Assembly: GCA_028277645.1 (NCBI GenBank)
Contig: JANQFV010000066.1
Span: 1 to 64,000, forward strand
From: Phycisphaerae bacterium
GTDB taxonomy: Bacteria; Planctomycetota; Phycisphaerae; UBA1845; Fen-1342
Reading direction: 5' to 3'
DNA length: 64,000 nt
Part shown: piece by piece, positions 8,159 through 17,981 of the stretch
How the letters are laid out: every line of letters begins with the position of its first letter
Numbering within the stretch: the stretch's first letter is position 1
The notes under the pieces: generated by a model
Told to the model about the DNA's origin: nothing
Seen by the model: only the letters and a program-made list of their open reading frames with translations
Database searches by the model: none
Translations under genes and position numbers: made by a program

Positions 8159-9925
8159 ATGGGTGCCCTGCAGAAAGCACTAAGCCAGGTGATGACGCGT
8201 CTGCGTGATGTGTCCGTCTCACAGAAGATTGCGCTGCTGCTGGGCGGGACGCTCGTCGCAGTGTCGCTGATCTGGCTGGCGCAGTGGGCGGCGAGTCCCG
8301 AGATGGTGCCGCTGCTGCCGCAGGACCTGCAGGCTGAAGAGCTGGCCCAGATTCAGAGCGCGCTGGATGCACTCGGTGAGCGCAACGAGATTCGGGGGAG
8401 CCAGATTTACGTCTCGTCGGGCGTTAATCGGCCGGCGCTGCTCGCACAACTTCACCAACAGAACAAGCTGCCGGCCAATACAAGCGTGGGCTTTGCAGCG
8501 CTGGTGAAAGAGTCGGATCCGTGGATCTCACAGGCCGAGCACGACCGGCGCTGGATCGTCGCGCTGCAGACTGAGATCGAGGCCGTGTTGCGCCAGTTTC
8601 GTGACGTGCAGTCGGCTCGAGTATTCATCAATCTCGATACGAGCGGGCGGCGGTGGACCCGGCGCGAGCCGGAGAAGTCGGCCAGCGTCACGCTCATCAT
8701 GAAGCAATCCGAAGCCGTGCCGCGTCCGTTGGCGATTGCGGCAGCCCGTCTGGTGGCGGGGGCGGTAAACGGACTTACTGCCGAGCGCGTGCAGGTCCTG
8801 GATGCGAGCGGCGCGCCGGCGCTGGATTGGAACCTGGAGCGCGATCCGGGCAACGTGTTGTCGCGTCGCTTGGCTGAGGCGGAGCGGCGTTACACGGAGA
8901 AAATTCGCCGGCAGGTCGCCGATCCGCGGGCGCTGATCAGCGTGCAGGCTGAGCTGAATTCCACTGCACGTAACACCGAGACGCGCGAAGTGCTCAAGCC
9001 GGTCGAGACGCTGATGGAGCGCGAGGAGGAGACGACGACAACGGCCCGCAATCGGGAAGTGCCGGGTGTGCAACCGAATGTGGGGGCGGCGATCGGCACC
9101 GGCGGCACGGACCAGAACCACCGCAAGGAACGCATCAAAACCGAAAGCGAGCCGGGCTACTCCCAGAAACGTGAGGCAACGCCGGCAGGGGACGTGCAGC
9201 AGGTCACGGCAGCGATCAGCCTGTCCTACAGCTATCTCGAAGGCATCTTCCGCCACGCCAACCCCGAGGGGGAAACGCCGACGGAAGAGGACATTGAAGC
9301 GATCTTCCAACAGGAGCGCGATCGGCTCCAGCCACAAATCGCGAAGCTCGTGAAGCCACAGGTCGTCGAGAACGTGGCAATTTCCCGCTACTTCGACACC
9401 GCGCTGGCCGCCGCCGAGGCGGAGCCGGCGGGTGCGATGGACCAGACGATAAGCATGGTGCAAAGCTACGGACCGCAGACGGGGCTGGCCCTGTTGGCTT
9501 TGCTGTCGCTGGGACTGATGCTGCGGATGGCGCGCAAGCCCGATGAGGGCGAGCCGTTCGGGCTCGAGCTGGGATTGCCGTCCGAGGCAATCGCCGAAGC
9601 ACGCCAGGCCGCCGACGATCTTGGTGTGGTGATCACCGGTGCGAATCGCGGCGCGCCGGCAGGCGGTCCAGGGCCTGCGACATACGGAGGATCACCGGTG
9701 GCCACAGGAGACGGCGCAGAAGGCGAGGCAAGCACTGTGGAAGTTCCGATGCAACAGGCCGCGGCAACCGAAGGTGTGCTGGTGGCGCGCGAAGTCGACT
9801 CGGAGATGGTGCAGATCTCGAAGATGGTCGATCAGATTCGCGAGCTATCAGAGACGGAACCCGATTCGGTTGCCAGTCTCGTGGAGCAGTGGATTCAGAA
9901 GAACGAAGCGTTCTCGGAAGGGTAG
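8159..9925 (+). CDS. fliF: Flagellar MS-ring protein FliF
   Basis: Forms the inner-membrane MS ring that houses the export gate and carries FliG. About 588 residues. Membrane segment one is near residues 24-43 (LLLGGTLVAVSLIWLAQWAA). The YscJ/FliF ring-building domains follow (LVKESDPWISQAEHDRRW; VLRQFRDVQSARVFIN). A second membrane segment lies near 435-455 (TGLALLALLSLGLMLRM). The C-terminal helix that binds FliG ends in EPDSVASLVEQWIQKNE. I prefer ATG at 8159 (GGAG eight bases upstream) over an in-frame GTG at 8150. It has an unusual Gly/Ala-rich linker before the FliG-binding tail, about residues 490-530. Confidence 0.95.
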   Translation: MGALQKALSQVMTRLRDVSVSQKIALLLGGTLVAVSLIWLAQWAASPEMVPLLPQDLQAEELAQIQSALDALGERNEIRGSQIYVSSGVNRPALLAQLHQQNKLPANTSVGFAALVKESDPWISQAEHDRRWIVALQTEIEAVLRQFRDVQSARVFINLDTSGRRWTRREPEKSASVTLIMKQSEAVPRPLAIAAARLVAGAVNGLTAERVQVLDASGAPALDWNLERDPGNVLSRRLAEAERRYTEKIRRQVADPRALISVQAELNSTARNTETREVLKPVETLMEREEETTTTARNREVPGVQPNVGAAIGTGGTDQNHRKERIKTESEPGYSQKREATPAGDVQQVTAAISLSYSYLEGIFRHANPEGETPTEEDIEAIFQQERDRLQPQIAKLVKPQVVENVAISRYFDTALAAAEAEPAGAMDQTISMVQSYGPQTGLALLALLSLGLMLRMARKPDEGEPFGLELGLPSEAIAEARQAADDLGVVITGANRGAPAGGPGPATYGGSPVATGDGAEGEASTVEVPMQQAAATEGVLVAREVDSEMVQISKMVDQIRELSETEPDSVASLVEQWIQKNEAFSEG

Positions 9926-9934
9926 CGCCGGATT

Positions 9935-10978
9935 ATGGCACGCGCAACGTATCGCGGAGAGATCAAGTCGTACGAGGACCTGACCGGGTCGCGCAAGGCG
10001 GCCGTGTTGCTCGTGGCGGTTCAGCAGGAAGCGGCGTCCGCGATCCTGAAGAGCATGGAGAACGAGCGCGTGGAGGAACTGACGCGCGAGGTGGCGGCGA
10101 TCGATTCGATCGATCCCGACGTGCGCGAACAGGTCGTGCGCGAGTTCTACAACCTGCTGATGGCGCGGCGCTACGTGGACTCGGGCGGCATGTCGTGGGC
10201 CAAAAGCCTGCTCCAGAAGACGCTTTCGCCCGAGGACGCGAAGCGCGTGATGTCCAGCATTGCCCACCAGGTACATGAGCAGCCGTTCAGTTTCCTGCAG
10301 AAGACGGAGAAGGAGAACCTCGTGACGTTTCTGCAGGAAGAACACCCGCAGACGATCGCGCTGGTGCTGTCGCACGTGCCGTCCGGGATGGCCACGGACA
10401 TTCTCTCGGCGCTGCCGACCGAGCGGCAGGTGGAGGTCGTGCATCGCATCGCGAACATGGATCAGACCAGCCCCGAAGTCATCAAGGAAGTCGAGCGCGG
10501 TCTGGAAAAGCGCTTGGCCGGTCTGGTTTCCGAACGGTTCGAGCGGGTGGGCGGCGTGCCTGCGGTGGCCGAGATTCTCAACACCGCCGGCCGCGCTACG
10601 GAGAAGGCGATTCTGGAAGGCCTCGAAGAGGAAGATCCCGAACTGGTCGAAGAGATTCGCCGCCTGATGTTCGTTTTCGAGGACATTATCCGCGTGAACG
10701 ACAAGGGCATTCAGTCGGTGCTCAAGGAAGTCGAGAACGAGGAGCTGTCGCTTGCCCTCAAGACGGCCAGCGACGATCTCAAGGAGAAGATCTTCACGAA
10801 CATGTCCGAGCGCGCCGCACAACTCATCAAGGAAGAGATGGAGTTCATGGGCCCAGTGCGCGTCTCCGACGTCGAGAACGCGCAACAGAAGATCGTGGAC
10901 GTCGTGCGGCGTCTGGAAGATGCCGGCGAGGTCATCGTGGCCGGTCGCGGCGGGGGCGAGTCCGACGTCGTCGTATAG
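9935..10978 (+). CDS. fliG: Flagellar motor switch protein FliG
   Basis: Rotor protein on the cytoplasmic face of the MS ring; its C-terminal domain meets the stator. 347 residues. The N-terminal domain begins with the family motif TGSRKAAVLLVAV (residues about 11-23). The middle domain has EEHPQTIALVLSHV (about 137-150), the FliM-contact EHPQ region. The C-terminal domain carries the charged torque helix around LFVFEDIIRVNDKGIQ and LALKTASDDLKEKIFTNMSE. It begins nine bases after fliF. All three domains are intact. Confidence 0.96.
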   Translation: MARATYRGEIKSYEDLTGSRKAAVLLVAVQQEAASAILKSMENERVEELTREVAAIDSIDPDVREQVVREFYNLLMARRYVDSGGMSWAKSLLQKTLSPEDAKRVMSSIAHQVHEQPFSFLQKTEKENLVTFLQEEHPQTIALVLSHVPSGMATDILSALPTERQVEVVHRIANMDQTSPEVIKEVERGLEKRLAGLVSERFERVGGVPAVAEILNTAGRATEKAILEGLEEEDPELVEEIRRLMFVFEDIIRVNDKGIQSVLKEVENEELSLALKTASDDLKEKIFTNMSERAAQLIKEEMEFMGPVRVSDVENAQQKIVDVVRRLEDAGEVIVAGRGGGESDVVV

Positions 10979-11002
10979 ACGACGCACTCAGAGGTGTAGC
11001 GC

Positions 11003-11761
11003 ATGGGTCGTGTGATTCGCCGAGAATCGCTCGCCGAGCCGCCGCGATTCGCATTCGAGGATATCGAGGGTCGTGCACGGCAGATTCTCGATGATGCGCG
11101 GGCGCAGGCGGCTGACATCGTCGCGGCGGCGGAAGCGCAGGCTGCGGAGATCGAGCAGGCCGCGAAACAGGCCGCGGCAGAGGCGCGAAAGACGGCCCAT
11201 GAGACGGGGCTGAAAGAGGGGTGCGAGCAGGGTGAACGTAACGCTCGTGAAGATGCCCGGGAGGCTGCGCTGACCGAAGTGCGTCAGGAAGCCGCGCAGG
11301 CGACAGAAGCGCTGCGCGCGGGTCTTGATCGCTTCGACAGGGATAAGCGCAGTTTGCTCGCGCTGGCCGAGTCGGGGTTGATCAGGCTGGCTCTGGAGAT
11401 TGCGCGACGTGTTTGTGCGCAGCGGCTTGACGTGCCCGGCAACTCGCCGGAACAGAAAATCCGCGAGTTACTGGACACGGTGCGGCACGACGGCGACATC
11501 GTGTTGAAGTTGCATCCCGTGGATTACGAATCATTAACTTCCATTGCACCGGAACTTGTGCAGACGATCGACGCGCTGGGGCACGTGCGCCTGGAGTCGG
11601 ATGAGGCGCTGGTACGGGGAGATTGTCTACTGGAGACGCGCGACGGTGTGATCGACGCAGGTCTGACGACTCAACTCGATCGGATCGCGACGGCGATCTG
11701 TGACGAGATTCCTGGCGGATCCGATACGGCGAGTGCGGGCGTCGCGGAGGCGAACGAATGA
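11003..11761 (+). CDS. fliH: Flagellar export ATPase regulator FliH
   Basis: Stator/regulator of the export ATPase FliI. 252 residues. The N-terminal half is a long Ala/Glu/Arg-rich coiled coil (about 25-110, ARQILDDARAQAADIVAAAE). The C-terminal V-ATPase-E-like part follows (LIRLALEIARRVCAQRLDV, about 130-150), and the end has the FliH pattern LRLESDEALVRGDCLLETRDG in slightly altered form (HVRLESDEALVRGDCLLETR). The stop overlaps the fliI start by four bases (ATGA), showing translational coupling with its partner. Confidence 0.9.
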   Translation: MGRVIRRESLAEPPRFAFEDIEGRARQILDDARAQAADIVAAAEAQAAEIEQAAKQAAAEARKTAHETGLKEGCEQGERNAREDAREAALTEVRQEAAQATEALRAGLDRFDRDKRSLLALAESGLIRLALEIARRVCAQRLDVPGNSPEQKIRELLDTVRHDGDIVLKLHPVDYESLTSIAPELVQTIDALGHVRLESDEALVRGDCLLETRDGVIDAGLTTQLDRIATAICDEIPGGSDTASAGVAEANE

Positions 11762-13137
11762 CGGTCGCCCCCGACCTCTTCGAGCTGGTTGGTGCCGAGG
11801 TGCGCGGTCTGATCGCCGAGCGCATTCGCGGGCGTGTTTCCGCGGTGCGCGGACTGACGATTGAGGCGGCGGGGCTGCCGGTGCCGATCGGCGCGCGATG
11901 CGTGATTCGCACGCGGCGCGACGGAGAGGTTGAAGCTGAGGTAGTGGGACTACGCGAGAAACACGCGCTGTTGTCGGTCTTTGGCGAAGCGACCGGTGTG
12001 GCGCCCGATGACGAGGTTGAGTGTCTGTCCGGTCCACCGCGCGTGCCGGTCGGGTACGATCTGGTAGGGCGTGTGATCGATGCGCAGGGTCGCCCGCTGG
12101 ACGGACGTCCGGCACCGCGATTGAACGTGCGCTATCCTCTGTATGCCGAAGCACCGCGGGCTCTGCGGCGTCCGCCGATCGATGCGGCGCTGCCGCTGGG
12201 AATTCGCTCGATCGACAGTCTGCTGACGGCCGGCAAGGGGCAGCGCCTGGGAATCTTTGCAGGCACCGGCGTGGGCAAGAGTGTGCTGATGGGCATGATG
12301 TGCCAGCACACGCATGCGGATTTGAACGTCATCACACTCGTGGGCGAGCGTGGCCGCGAGGTCGGCGGGTTTGTGCGGGAGCAGCTCGGTGAGGCAGGGC
12401 TCGCGCGCAGCGTGGTCGTCGTCTGCACTTCGGACGAGGCGCCGGCGCTACGAGTGCGCGCGTGCCTGCATGCCACGGCAATTGCAGAGTACTTCCGCGA
12501 TCAGGGCCTCGACGTGTTGCTGATGGTCGATTCGCTGACGCGAATGGCGATGGCGCAGCGGCAGATCGGTCTGGCCGCAGGCGAGCCGCCGACTGCGAAA
12601 GGTTATCCCCCGAGCGTGTTCGCGCTGTTGCCGCGTGTGCTGGAGCGCGCGGGACGAACACCGGAGGGGAGCATCACCGGCATCTACACCGTGCTGGTCG
12701 AGGGTGACGACATCGATGAACCGCTCGCTGATGCGGTGCGTGGCATTCTGGATGGGCACATCTGGTTGTCACGCGCGATGGCCAATCGTGGTCACTATCC
12801 GGCGGTAGATGTGCTGAACAGCATCAGCCGTGTTGCGCCGGAGGTGACGTCGCAGGAGCAACAGGCGGCGGTGGCGCAGGTGCGGCGCACACTGGCGACG
12901 TGGCACGAGATCGAAGACTTGGTCAGCATCGGTGCGTACGTGCCTGGTGCGAATGCCGACTATGACGTCGCCGTGCAGACGCGCGAGGCAATCAACGCGT
13001 TTCTGGTGCAGCCGGCGGACACAGGTACGGCGTTTGATGCGACCGTCCCGGCGTTGCAGCAGTTGGCGGAGCTGATTGAGAAGACGCGGGCCAACGCGGC
13101 GCGGCAGCGCGGCCCGGCGCCGACCGGTTCAGTGTAA
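11758..13137 (+). CDS. fliI: Flagellum-specific export ATPase FliI
   Basis: ATPase that energises and prepares substrates for type III flagellar export; related to the F1 beta subunit. 459 residues. Walker A is GIFAGTGVGKS (near residue 165), Walker B is VLLMVDSLTRMAMAQ, and the family signature PPSVFALLPRVLERAG lies near residue 285. The catalytic glutamate region (TLVGERGREVGGFV) is intact. The N-terminal beta-barrel domain occupies about residues 1-95. It starts inside the fliH stop and is followed 11 bases later by fliJ. Confidence 0.96.
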   Translation: MTVAPDLFELVGAEVRGLIAERIRGRVSAVRGLTIEAAGLPVPIGARCVIRTRRDGEVEAEVVGLREKHALLSVFGEATGVAPDDEVECLSGPPRVPVGYDLVGRVIDAQGRPLDGRPAPRLNVRYPLYAEAPRALRRPPIDAALPLGIRSIDSLLTAGKGQRLGIFAGTGVGKSVLMGMMCQHTHADLNVITLVGERGREVGGFVREQLGEAGLARSVVVVCTSDEAPALRVRACLHATAIAEYFRDQGLDVLLMVDSLTRMAMAQRQIGLAAGEPPTAKGYPPSVFALLPRVLERAGRTPEGSITGIYTVLVEGDDIDEPLADAVRGILDGHIWLSRAMANRGHYPAVDVLNSISRVAPEVTSQEQQAAVAQVRRTLATWHEIEDLVSIGAYVPGANADYDVAVQTREAINAFLVQPADTGTAFDATVPALQQLAELIEKTRANAARQRGPAPTGSV

Positions 13138-13148
13138 GGGACACGCTC

Positions 13149-13601
13149 TTGGCGCGACGGTTTCAGTTTCGACTGGCGACGCTCCTGCGGGTGCGGGAAT
13201 TGCGCGAGCAGGATGCGCAGCGCAAGGTCGCCGCGCAATGCGCGGCGATTGCGCGACTGGACCAGCTCGATACGGAGGCGGAGCACCTGATTCGCGTGCA
13301 ACAGGAAGTGCTGCTGACTACGCAGCGAGCTGGCGTGCTGGACCCGGCACAACTGCAGCGGGGGCGGGCATGGGTCGTTCACCTGCGGCGGATGATGGCG
13401 CAACGCGCGGCACAGCGGGCCGATCTGGAGCAGGAACTCAAGCGATTACGGGACGAGTTTCACGCGGCGCGGAAGGAGACCCGCATTCTGGAGAAGCTGC
13501 GTGAACGTCGGCTAACGGAGCATACGCGCACGATGGCGCGCGAGGAACAGATGACTGCCGACGAGCTGGCACGGCAGTTGCACGTTGGTGCGCCAACCTA
13601 G
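13149..13601 (+). CDS. fliJ: Flagellar export chaperone/stalk FliJ
   Basis: FliJ inserts into the FliI ring and couples it to FlhA. 150 residues, almost entirely coiled coil, with the family N-terminus FQFRLATLLRVRELREQDAQ (residues about 5-24). The start is TTG, directly after AGGGACACGCTC; this gives the expected FliJ N-terminus. Sequence is too divergent for residue-level comparison, but position between fliI and fliK and the antiparallel-helix pattern make the call secure. Confidence 0.85.
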   Translation: MARRFQFRLATLLRVRELREQDAQRKVAAQCAAIARLDQLDTEAEHLIRVQQEVLLTTQRAGVLDPAQLQRGRAWVVHLRRMMAQRAAQRADLEQELKRLRDEFHAARKETRILEKLRERRLTEHTRTMAREEQMTADELARQLHVGAPT

Positions 13602-13629
13602 TGTGCGCGCGCGATAGCGAGGCAAAGAC

Positions 13630-14307
13630 TTGGCGCGACTTCTGAACATGTTGGGTGTGATTTCGTTCTCGACACTGCTCGCAGTGGGCGGTTTCGTGGG
13701 CTTCCTGTTCGCGACCGGGCGGCTTGACACTGCGCGGGTCGACGCGATTGCGGCGGTCCTGCGCGGCGAGGACGAGATTGTCGTCGAGGCCCCCGCGGAT
13801 CCCAACGATCCAGCGCCTGTGGAGGATGCGAACGATCCGAATGCAGAGGAAGCGCGCGCACCCTCCGCCGAGGAAGTGCGCGAGCGTCGAGATCAGCAAC
13901 TCATGAAGGCGCTGGAGATCGAGCGTGCAGCGGCGGATCTCGAGGCCCGGCGACGGTTGCTCGATCACGCTCTGCACGAGGTTATTCAGCAGCAGGAGCA
14001 GCTTACCGAACAGCGCGACGCGTTCGCGCAACAGCGCGAGAAGATCATGAACGCGGCCGAGGACGCCGGCTTTCAGGAGGAAGTTGCCACGGTCGAGGCG
14101 CTCGCCGCGAATCAGGCCAAGGAGCACGTGCTGCGCGTTTGGGAGAAGCGCCAGGCGGACGCGGTGCGTCTGTTGCTGGCGCTGGACGTGTCGAAACGGA
14201 AACGCATTCTCGAGCAGCTCAAGACGCCCGAGGAATTGGATACGCTGACCGAATTGCTGGAGCAGATTCGGCTACAGGGATTGCGGGCCGACGCCACGGA
14301 TGGCTGA
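13630..14307 (+). CDS. MotE-like membrane coiled-coil protein
   Basis: A 225-residue protein with a TTG start. One membrane segment is near residues 8-29 (GVISFSTLLAVGGFVGFLFA). An acidic Pro/Asp/Asn linker follows (about 50-85), then a long coiled coil (about 85-140). The C-terminal MgtE-N/FliG-like segment is near 165-215 (VRLLLALDVSKRKRILEQLK). This layout matches the MotE class found between fliJ and fliK in Gram-positives and several other phyla, where MotE acts as a periplasmic chaperone for the stator subunit MotB. No stator gene is present in the window. The role is inferred from architecture and position. Confidence 0.65.
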   Translation: MARLLNMLGVISFSTLLAVGGFVGFLFATGRLDTARVDAIAAVLRGEDEIVVEAPADPNDPAPVEDANDPNAEEARAPSAEEVRERRDQQLMKALEIERAAADLEARRRLLDHALHEVIQQQEQLTEQRDAFAQQREKIMNAAEDAGFQEEVATVEALAANQAKEHVLRVWEKRQADAVRLLLALDVSKRKRILEQLKTPEELDTLTELLEQIRLQGLRADATDG

Positions 14308-14334
14308 GCGCGTCGCCGTACTCTGAGTTTCGTC

Positions 14335-15579
14335 ATGCAGTTGAATCTGTTGGCGCAGAATGTTCAGGTGGACATCGCGCGCCGCTCCGGTACCACCGCC
14401 CCGCAGATTCTGTCGCTGATTACCCCGTTGGCGGGTGCCACCGCGCCCGTGGATGGTAGCTTCGAGCAGCACTTGGCCGAGCGCAAGCAACAGCGGGATG
14501 ATAATCATCATGAGGCCGCGGCGGCGGAGACACCGAACAGGTCCGCTGACGTTCTGGCGGAAGCGGAACGCAAGATGGAGCCTGGGAGTCGGGCGCATCG
14601 GCGTGCAGAGATGCGCGAGCAGATGCGCGCCGACGCGAATGCACGTACGGACGGCAAGTCTGAGTCCGTTGCGCCGCCACGCGACCAACAATCCGCCAAG
14701 CAGGGGGCCGCGACTTCAGAGGGAAGTCGAGAACGTCTTTCGATTCCGTTTGACTCGAAGCTGCCAAGAACTCCTGCGAGCTTAGCACCGCAACATGGCT
14801 CACGACAGGCAAGCGAGCTTGCGGCTGGTACACATGCCGGCGTCGGAACCGCGGCGCGTGTCGTGTCGACGCCAATAGTAGGCACGAATCAGCCAGCCGC
14901 GGGCGCTCCGCAAGCGGCGCACGAGCTGGTCACGCAGGCGAAGGGTGTGACGGCCTCCGCGACGGCAGCAGTCAGCGCGACGCGCGGCGCGTCGGCGCCC
15001 GCGGTGCGCTCTGCACCTGCTGTGGCGGCGCCGGCAGTGGTACGGCAGGCGGGTGCCGGTGCGCCCACGCTGAGGAAAGCGGCCCCCGCGCTCCAATCTG
15101 AGACGAGCAGAAACGACGCGAACGTCGCGCGAATCCTGCGCAGCATTCATGCCCGCCTGGGGCGCGAGCGCTCCGTTGCGACGTTGCGCCTCGATCCGCC
15201 GGAGCTCGGCATGATGCGTATGCGTATGGAGTTACAGCAGAACCAGCTAACGTTGACGGTTGACACGCAGACGAGTCAGGCACGGCGATTGCTCACTGAG
15301 CAACTCGACGCGCTGCGCCAGGGGCTGGAGGCCGCTGGCGTGCGGCTCGAACGCGTGGAGATCCGCACGATGGAGCCTGCACCGGATCAGACGTTCGAGC
15401 AGTCCACGCAGCAGGATGCTGCAGGACAGCAGCAGGCGTCAGCGCAACCCGAACAGGGGTCCGCCGGAGGTGGACGCAACCCAGGCACGGATGCTCAAAC
15501 GCGTGAGAGTGCAACAGACGCCTCGCACGCGTCGTCAGAGGAGCCGGCGGCGGAGTCGCTGGTAAACATCCTCGCGTAG
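14335..15579 (+). CDS. fliK: Flagellar hook-length control protein FliK
   Basis: Molecular ruler that switches export from hook to filament proteins by acting on FlhB. 414 residues. The N-terminal two thirds are low-complexity, rich in Ala, Gln, Arg and Pro. The conserved C-terminal substrate-switch domain is near residues 265-345, with the family signature VATLRLDPPELGMMRMRMEL and a following helix LLTEQLDALRQGLEAAGVRL. The terminal tail is Gln/Glu/Ala-rich. It sits directly before flgD and flgE, the hook cap and hook genes. Confidence 0.92.
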   Translation: MQLNLLAQNVQVDIARRSGTTAPQILSLITPLAGATAPVDGSFEQHLAERKQQRDDNHHEAAAAETPNRSADVLAEAERKMEPGSRAHRRAEMREQMRADANARTDGKSESVAPPRDQQSAKQGAATSEGSRERLSIPFDSKLPRTPASLAPQHGSRQASELAAGTHAGVGTAARVVSTPIVGTNQPAAGAPQAAHELVTQAKGVTASATAAVSATRGASAPAVRSAPAVAAPAVVRQAGAGAPTLRKAAPALQSETSRNDANVARILRSIHARLGRERSVATLRLDPPELGMMRMRMELQQNQLTLTVDTQTSQARRLLTEQLDALRQGLEAAGVRLERVEIRTMEPAPDQTFEQSTQQDAAGQQQASAQPEQGSAGGGRNPGTDAQTRESATDASHASSEEPAAESLVNILA

Positions 15580-15645
15580 GTCGACACGGCGGTCGCACCA
15601 CGCGGAGTGTCCCGGCTTGCGCCGGGCAGTCGAAGAGCATGCGCC

Positions 15646-16203
15646 ATGGAAGCCACCGCGATTGCGGCTGCGACGCCGACCGCGTCCATTACCAGGGATC
15701 CTGGTCTTGACGCACTGACCAGCGAAGACTTTTTCCAGCTCCTGATTACCGAGATGCAGCAACAGGACCCGCTGAGTCCGACCGAGACGTCGGACATGGT
15801 GGCCCAGATTGCTGACATTCGGACCATCGAGCAGTCGCAGCAGCTGTCGGACGCGCTGAGTCAACTCGCCGATCAGCAACGGGCCGCGGGGACGAGCGAT
15901 CTGCTCGGCAAGTACATCACCGCGACTGTCACCGACGCTGAAGGTGACAGCTACCAGTACGGCGGGATTGTGACCGGCGTGTTCTTCGACGCGAACGGCA
16001 GCGCGGTGCTGGAGCTCGACACGGGGGCTACGGTGCTCGCGTCGGACGTGGCCCAGATCATGACGCCGGAGGAAGCCGAAGCGCGTTTGACAGCTGCGGC
16101 TGGAGCGGCCGATGCGGCTGACGACAGTGAGAAGACTCAGCAAACGGCGCGGCCGCGGAACTTCGGCCCGTGGGGCGCACTGGGTGAGTTGTTCGGTCTT
16201 TGA
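15646..16203 (+). CDS. flgD: Flagellar hook capping protein FlgD
   Basis: Scaffold cap for hook polymerisation. About 185 residues from ATG 15646; an in-frame GTG at 15607 would add 13 residues without a better ribosome site. The N-terminal signature is clear (EDFFQLLITEMQQQDPLSPT, then DMVAQIADIRTIEQ). A beta-rich middle domain contains ITATVTDAEGDSYQYGGIVTG. The C-terminus is a Pro/Ala-rich tail ending in FGPWGALGELFGL. It lies between fliK and flgE, as expected. Confidence 0.92.
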   Translation: MEATAIAAATPTASITRDPGLDALTSEDFFQLLITEMQQQDPLSPTETSDMVAQIADIRTIEQSQQLSDALSQLADQQRAAGTSDLLGKYITATVTDAEGDSYQYGGIVTGVFFDANGSAVLELDTGATVLASDVAQIMTPEEAEARLTAAAGAADAADDSEKTQQTARPRNFGPWGALGELFGL

Positions 16204-16260
16204 TGTTGTTGAATCCCGCGCGCACACGCGTTGTGCGGCGCCAGCGATAGAGGAAGTCAC

Positions 16261-17943
16261 ATGGGGTTGACATCGGCCATGTACACGGGGTTGACCGGGT
16301 TGGACGTCAACTCGGCGCGGATCGAGACGATCGGTAACAACATCGCGAACGTGAACACGCACGCGTTCAAGAGCTCGCGAACGCTGTTCCAGACGTTGTT
16401 CTCGCGAACGATGTCGCAGGGCACGGCGCCGGGAGACAACTCCGGCGGCACGAATCCGATGCAGTTCGGACAGGGGGCCGCGATCGCGACGACACAGCGG
16501 ACGACGACTGAGGGCACACTGGAAACGACCGGGCTACCAAGTGATATCGCGATCGAAGGGGCGGGCTACTTCGTCGTGCGTGGGGCCGACGGTTCGCAGT
16601 TCTACACGCGCGACGGTTCGTTCACGCTTAACGCGAACAACCAGCTCGTCAGCTCAGACGGACGTTACGTGCAAGGCTTCGGCGTCGACGACAACATGCA
16701 GATCATCCCCGGTACATTGACGAATCTCACGATTCCGTTGGGGCAGCAGATCGTCGCCCGACCGACAGAGAACGTCGCGATGGACGGCGTGCTCAGTGCG
16801 GCGGAGCGTCTGGCAACGTCCGGTTCGGTGCATACGTCGCAGGAACTGGTGGCTGATGGGGGCAGCGCGGCCACGGACGCAACTTCGCTGACCGATCTGC
16901 GCCCGGCATCCGATCCCGGCGTGACGCTGTTTGCGGATGGCGACACGATCACGCTTTCCGGTGTCAGCAAGGGTGAACGTGACTTGCCGACCGCGCAGTT
17001 CGTCGTCGGTACGACCGGCAGCACGTTGGGCGATTTTGCGCAGTGGGTCGAGGAGACGCTGGGTATTCAGGAGGACGCCGCGCTCGCTGGCACACCGGGT
17101 GTCACGATCGAGAACGGGCAGCTCACGATTCGCGGCAACGCCGGCGAGCCGAACGCGATTCGAATCACGGGCAATGATCTTGTATCGTCGAACGCCACCA
17201 CGCCATTACCGCTGTCATTCACACAGACCACGGCGGCTGCGGGAAGCGGCGTATTCACGTCGTTCACCGTGTACGACAGTCTGGGCGCTCCGGTTACCGT
17301 GAATGCCACGCTGACGCTGGACAGTCTGCCGGCGACCGGGCCGGTATGGCGATACTTCCTGGAATCGTCGGAGAACGGAGCGTCGCCCCGAGCGCTGGGT
17401 ACCGGCACAGTCGCGTTCGACAACGAAGGGAATTTCGTCAGTGCGACAGGGACGCAGTTCGATTTGGATCGAAGCGGGACCGGTGCGGCGAGCCCGTTGA
17501 CGTTTACTCTCGACCTCAGCGCGTTGCACGGATTGGCCACCAGTGAGTCGAACGTCGTGATGGCCGAGCAGGATGGCTATCCGCCGGGCACGCTGGCGAC
17601 CTATGGCATCGGCCAGGACGGCACGATTACCGGCGTGTTCAGCAACGGCATCTCACGCCCCCTCGGCCAGGTGGCGCTGGCGATCTTCCGCAACGACACG
17701 GGACTGATCGCGGAGCGTGAGAATCTGTTCTCGGTCGGTCCGAACTCCGGTCCGGCGCAGGTCACGCCGCCGGGTGTCCTGGGTGCCGGACAAACGCGGG
17801 GTGGTGCGCTGGAAATGTCGAACGTGGATCTGACGAGCGAGCTTATCGGTCTGGTCACGTCGAGTACGGGCTACCAGGCGGCGGGCCGCGTGATCAGCGT
17901 TTCATCCGACATGCTCGAGCAGCTTCTGTTGGTCTTGCGATAA
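16261..17943 (+). CDS. flgE: Flagellar hook protein FlgE
   Basis: Structural subunit of the hook. 560 residues from ATG 16261, chosen because GAGGAAG lies just upstream and the N-terminus MGLTSAMYTGLTGLDVNSAR fits the family; a TTG 30 bases earlier is unlikely. The N-terminal export helix has NNIANVNTHAFKSSRTLFQT (about 26-45). The central variable domain is Thr/Gly/Asp-rich. The C-terminal signature is LEMSNVDLTSELIGLVTSS, followed by a helix ending in SVSSDMLEQLLLVLR. The length is greater than the roughly 400 residues of enteric FlgE because of a larger outer domain, common outside Proteobacteria. Confidence 0.94.
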   Translation: MGLTSAMYTGLTGLDVNSARIETIGNNIANVNTHAFKSSRTLFQTLFSRTMSQGTAPGDNSGGTNPMQFGQGAAIATTQRTTTEGTLETTGLPSDIAIEGAGYFVVRGADGSQFYTRDGSFTLNANNQLVSSDGRYVQGFGVDDNMQIIPGTLTNLTIPLGQQIVARPTENVAMDGVLSAAERLATSGSVHTSQELVADGGSAATDATSLTDLRPASDPGVTLFADGDTITLSGVSKGERDLPTAQFVVGTTGSTLGDFAQWVEETLGIQEDAALAGTPGVTIENGQLTIRGNAGEPNAIRITGNDLVSSNATTPLPLSFTQTTAAAGSGVFTSFTVYDSLGAPVTVNATLTLDSLPATGPVWRYFLESSENGASPRALGTGTVAFDNEGNFVSATGTQFDLDRSGTGAASPLTFTLDLSALHGLATSESNVVMAEQDGYPPGTLATYGIGQDGTITGVFSNGISRPLGQVALAIFRNDTGLIAERENLFSVGPNSGPAQVTPPGVLGAGQTRGGALEMSNVDLTSELIGLVTSSTGYQAAGRVISVSSDMLEQLLLVLR

Positions 17944-17981
17944 GTACCAGGCGGCACGGTGATGAAAGGCAGGTCTGAACG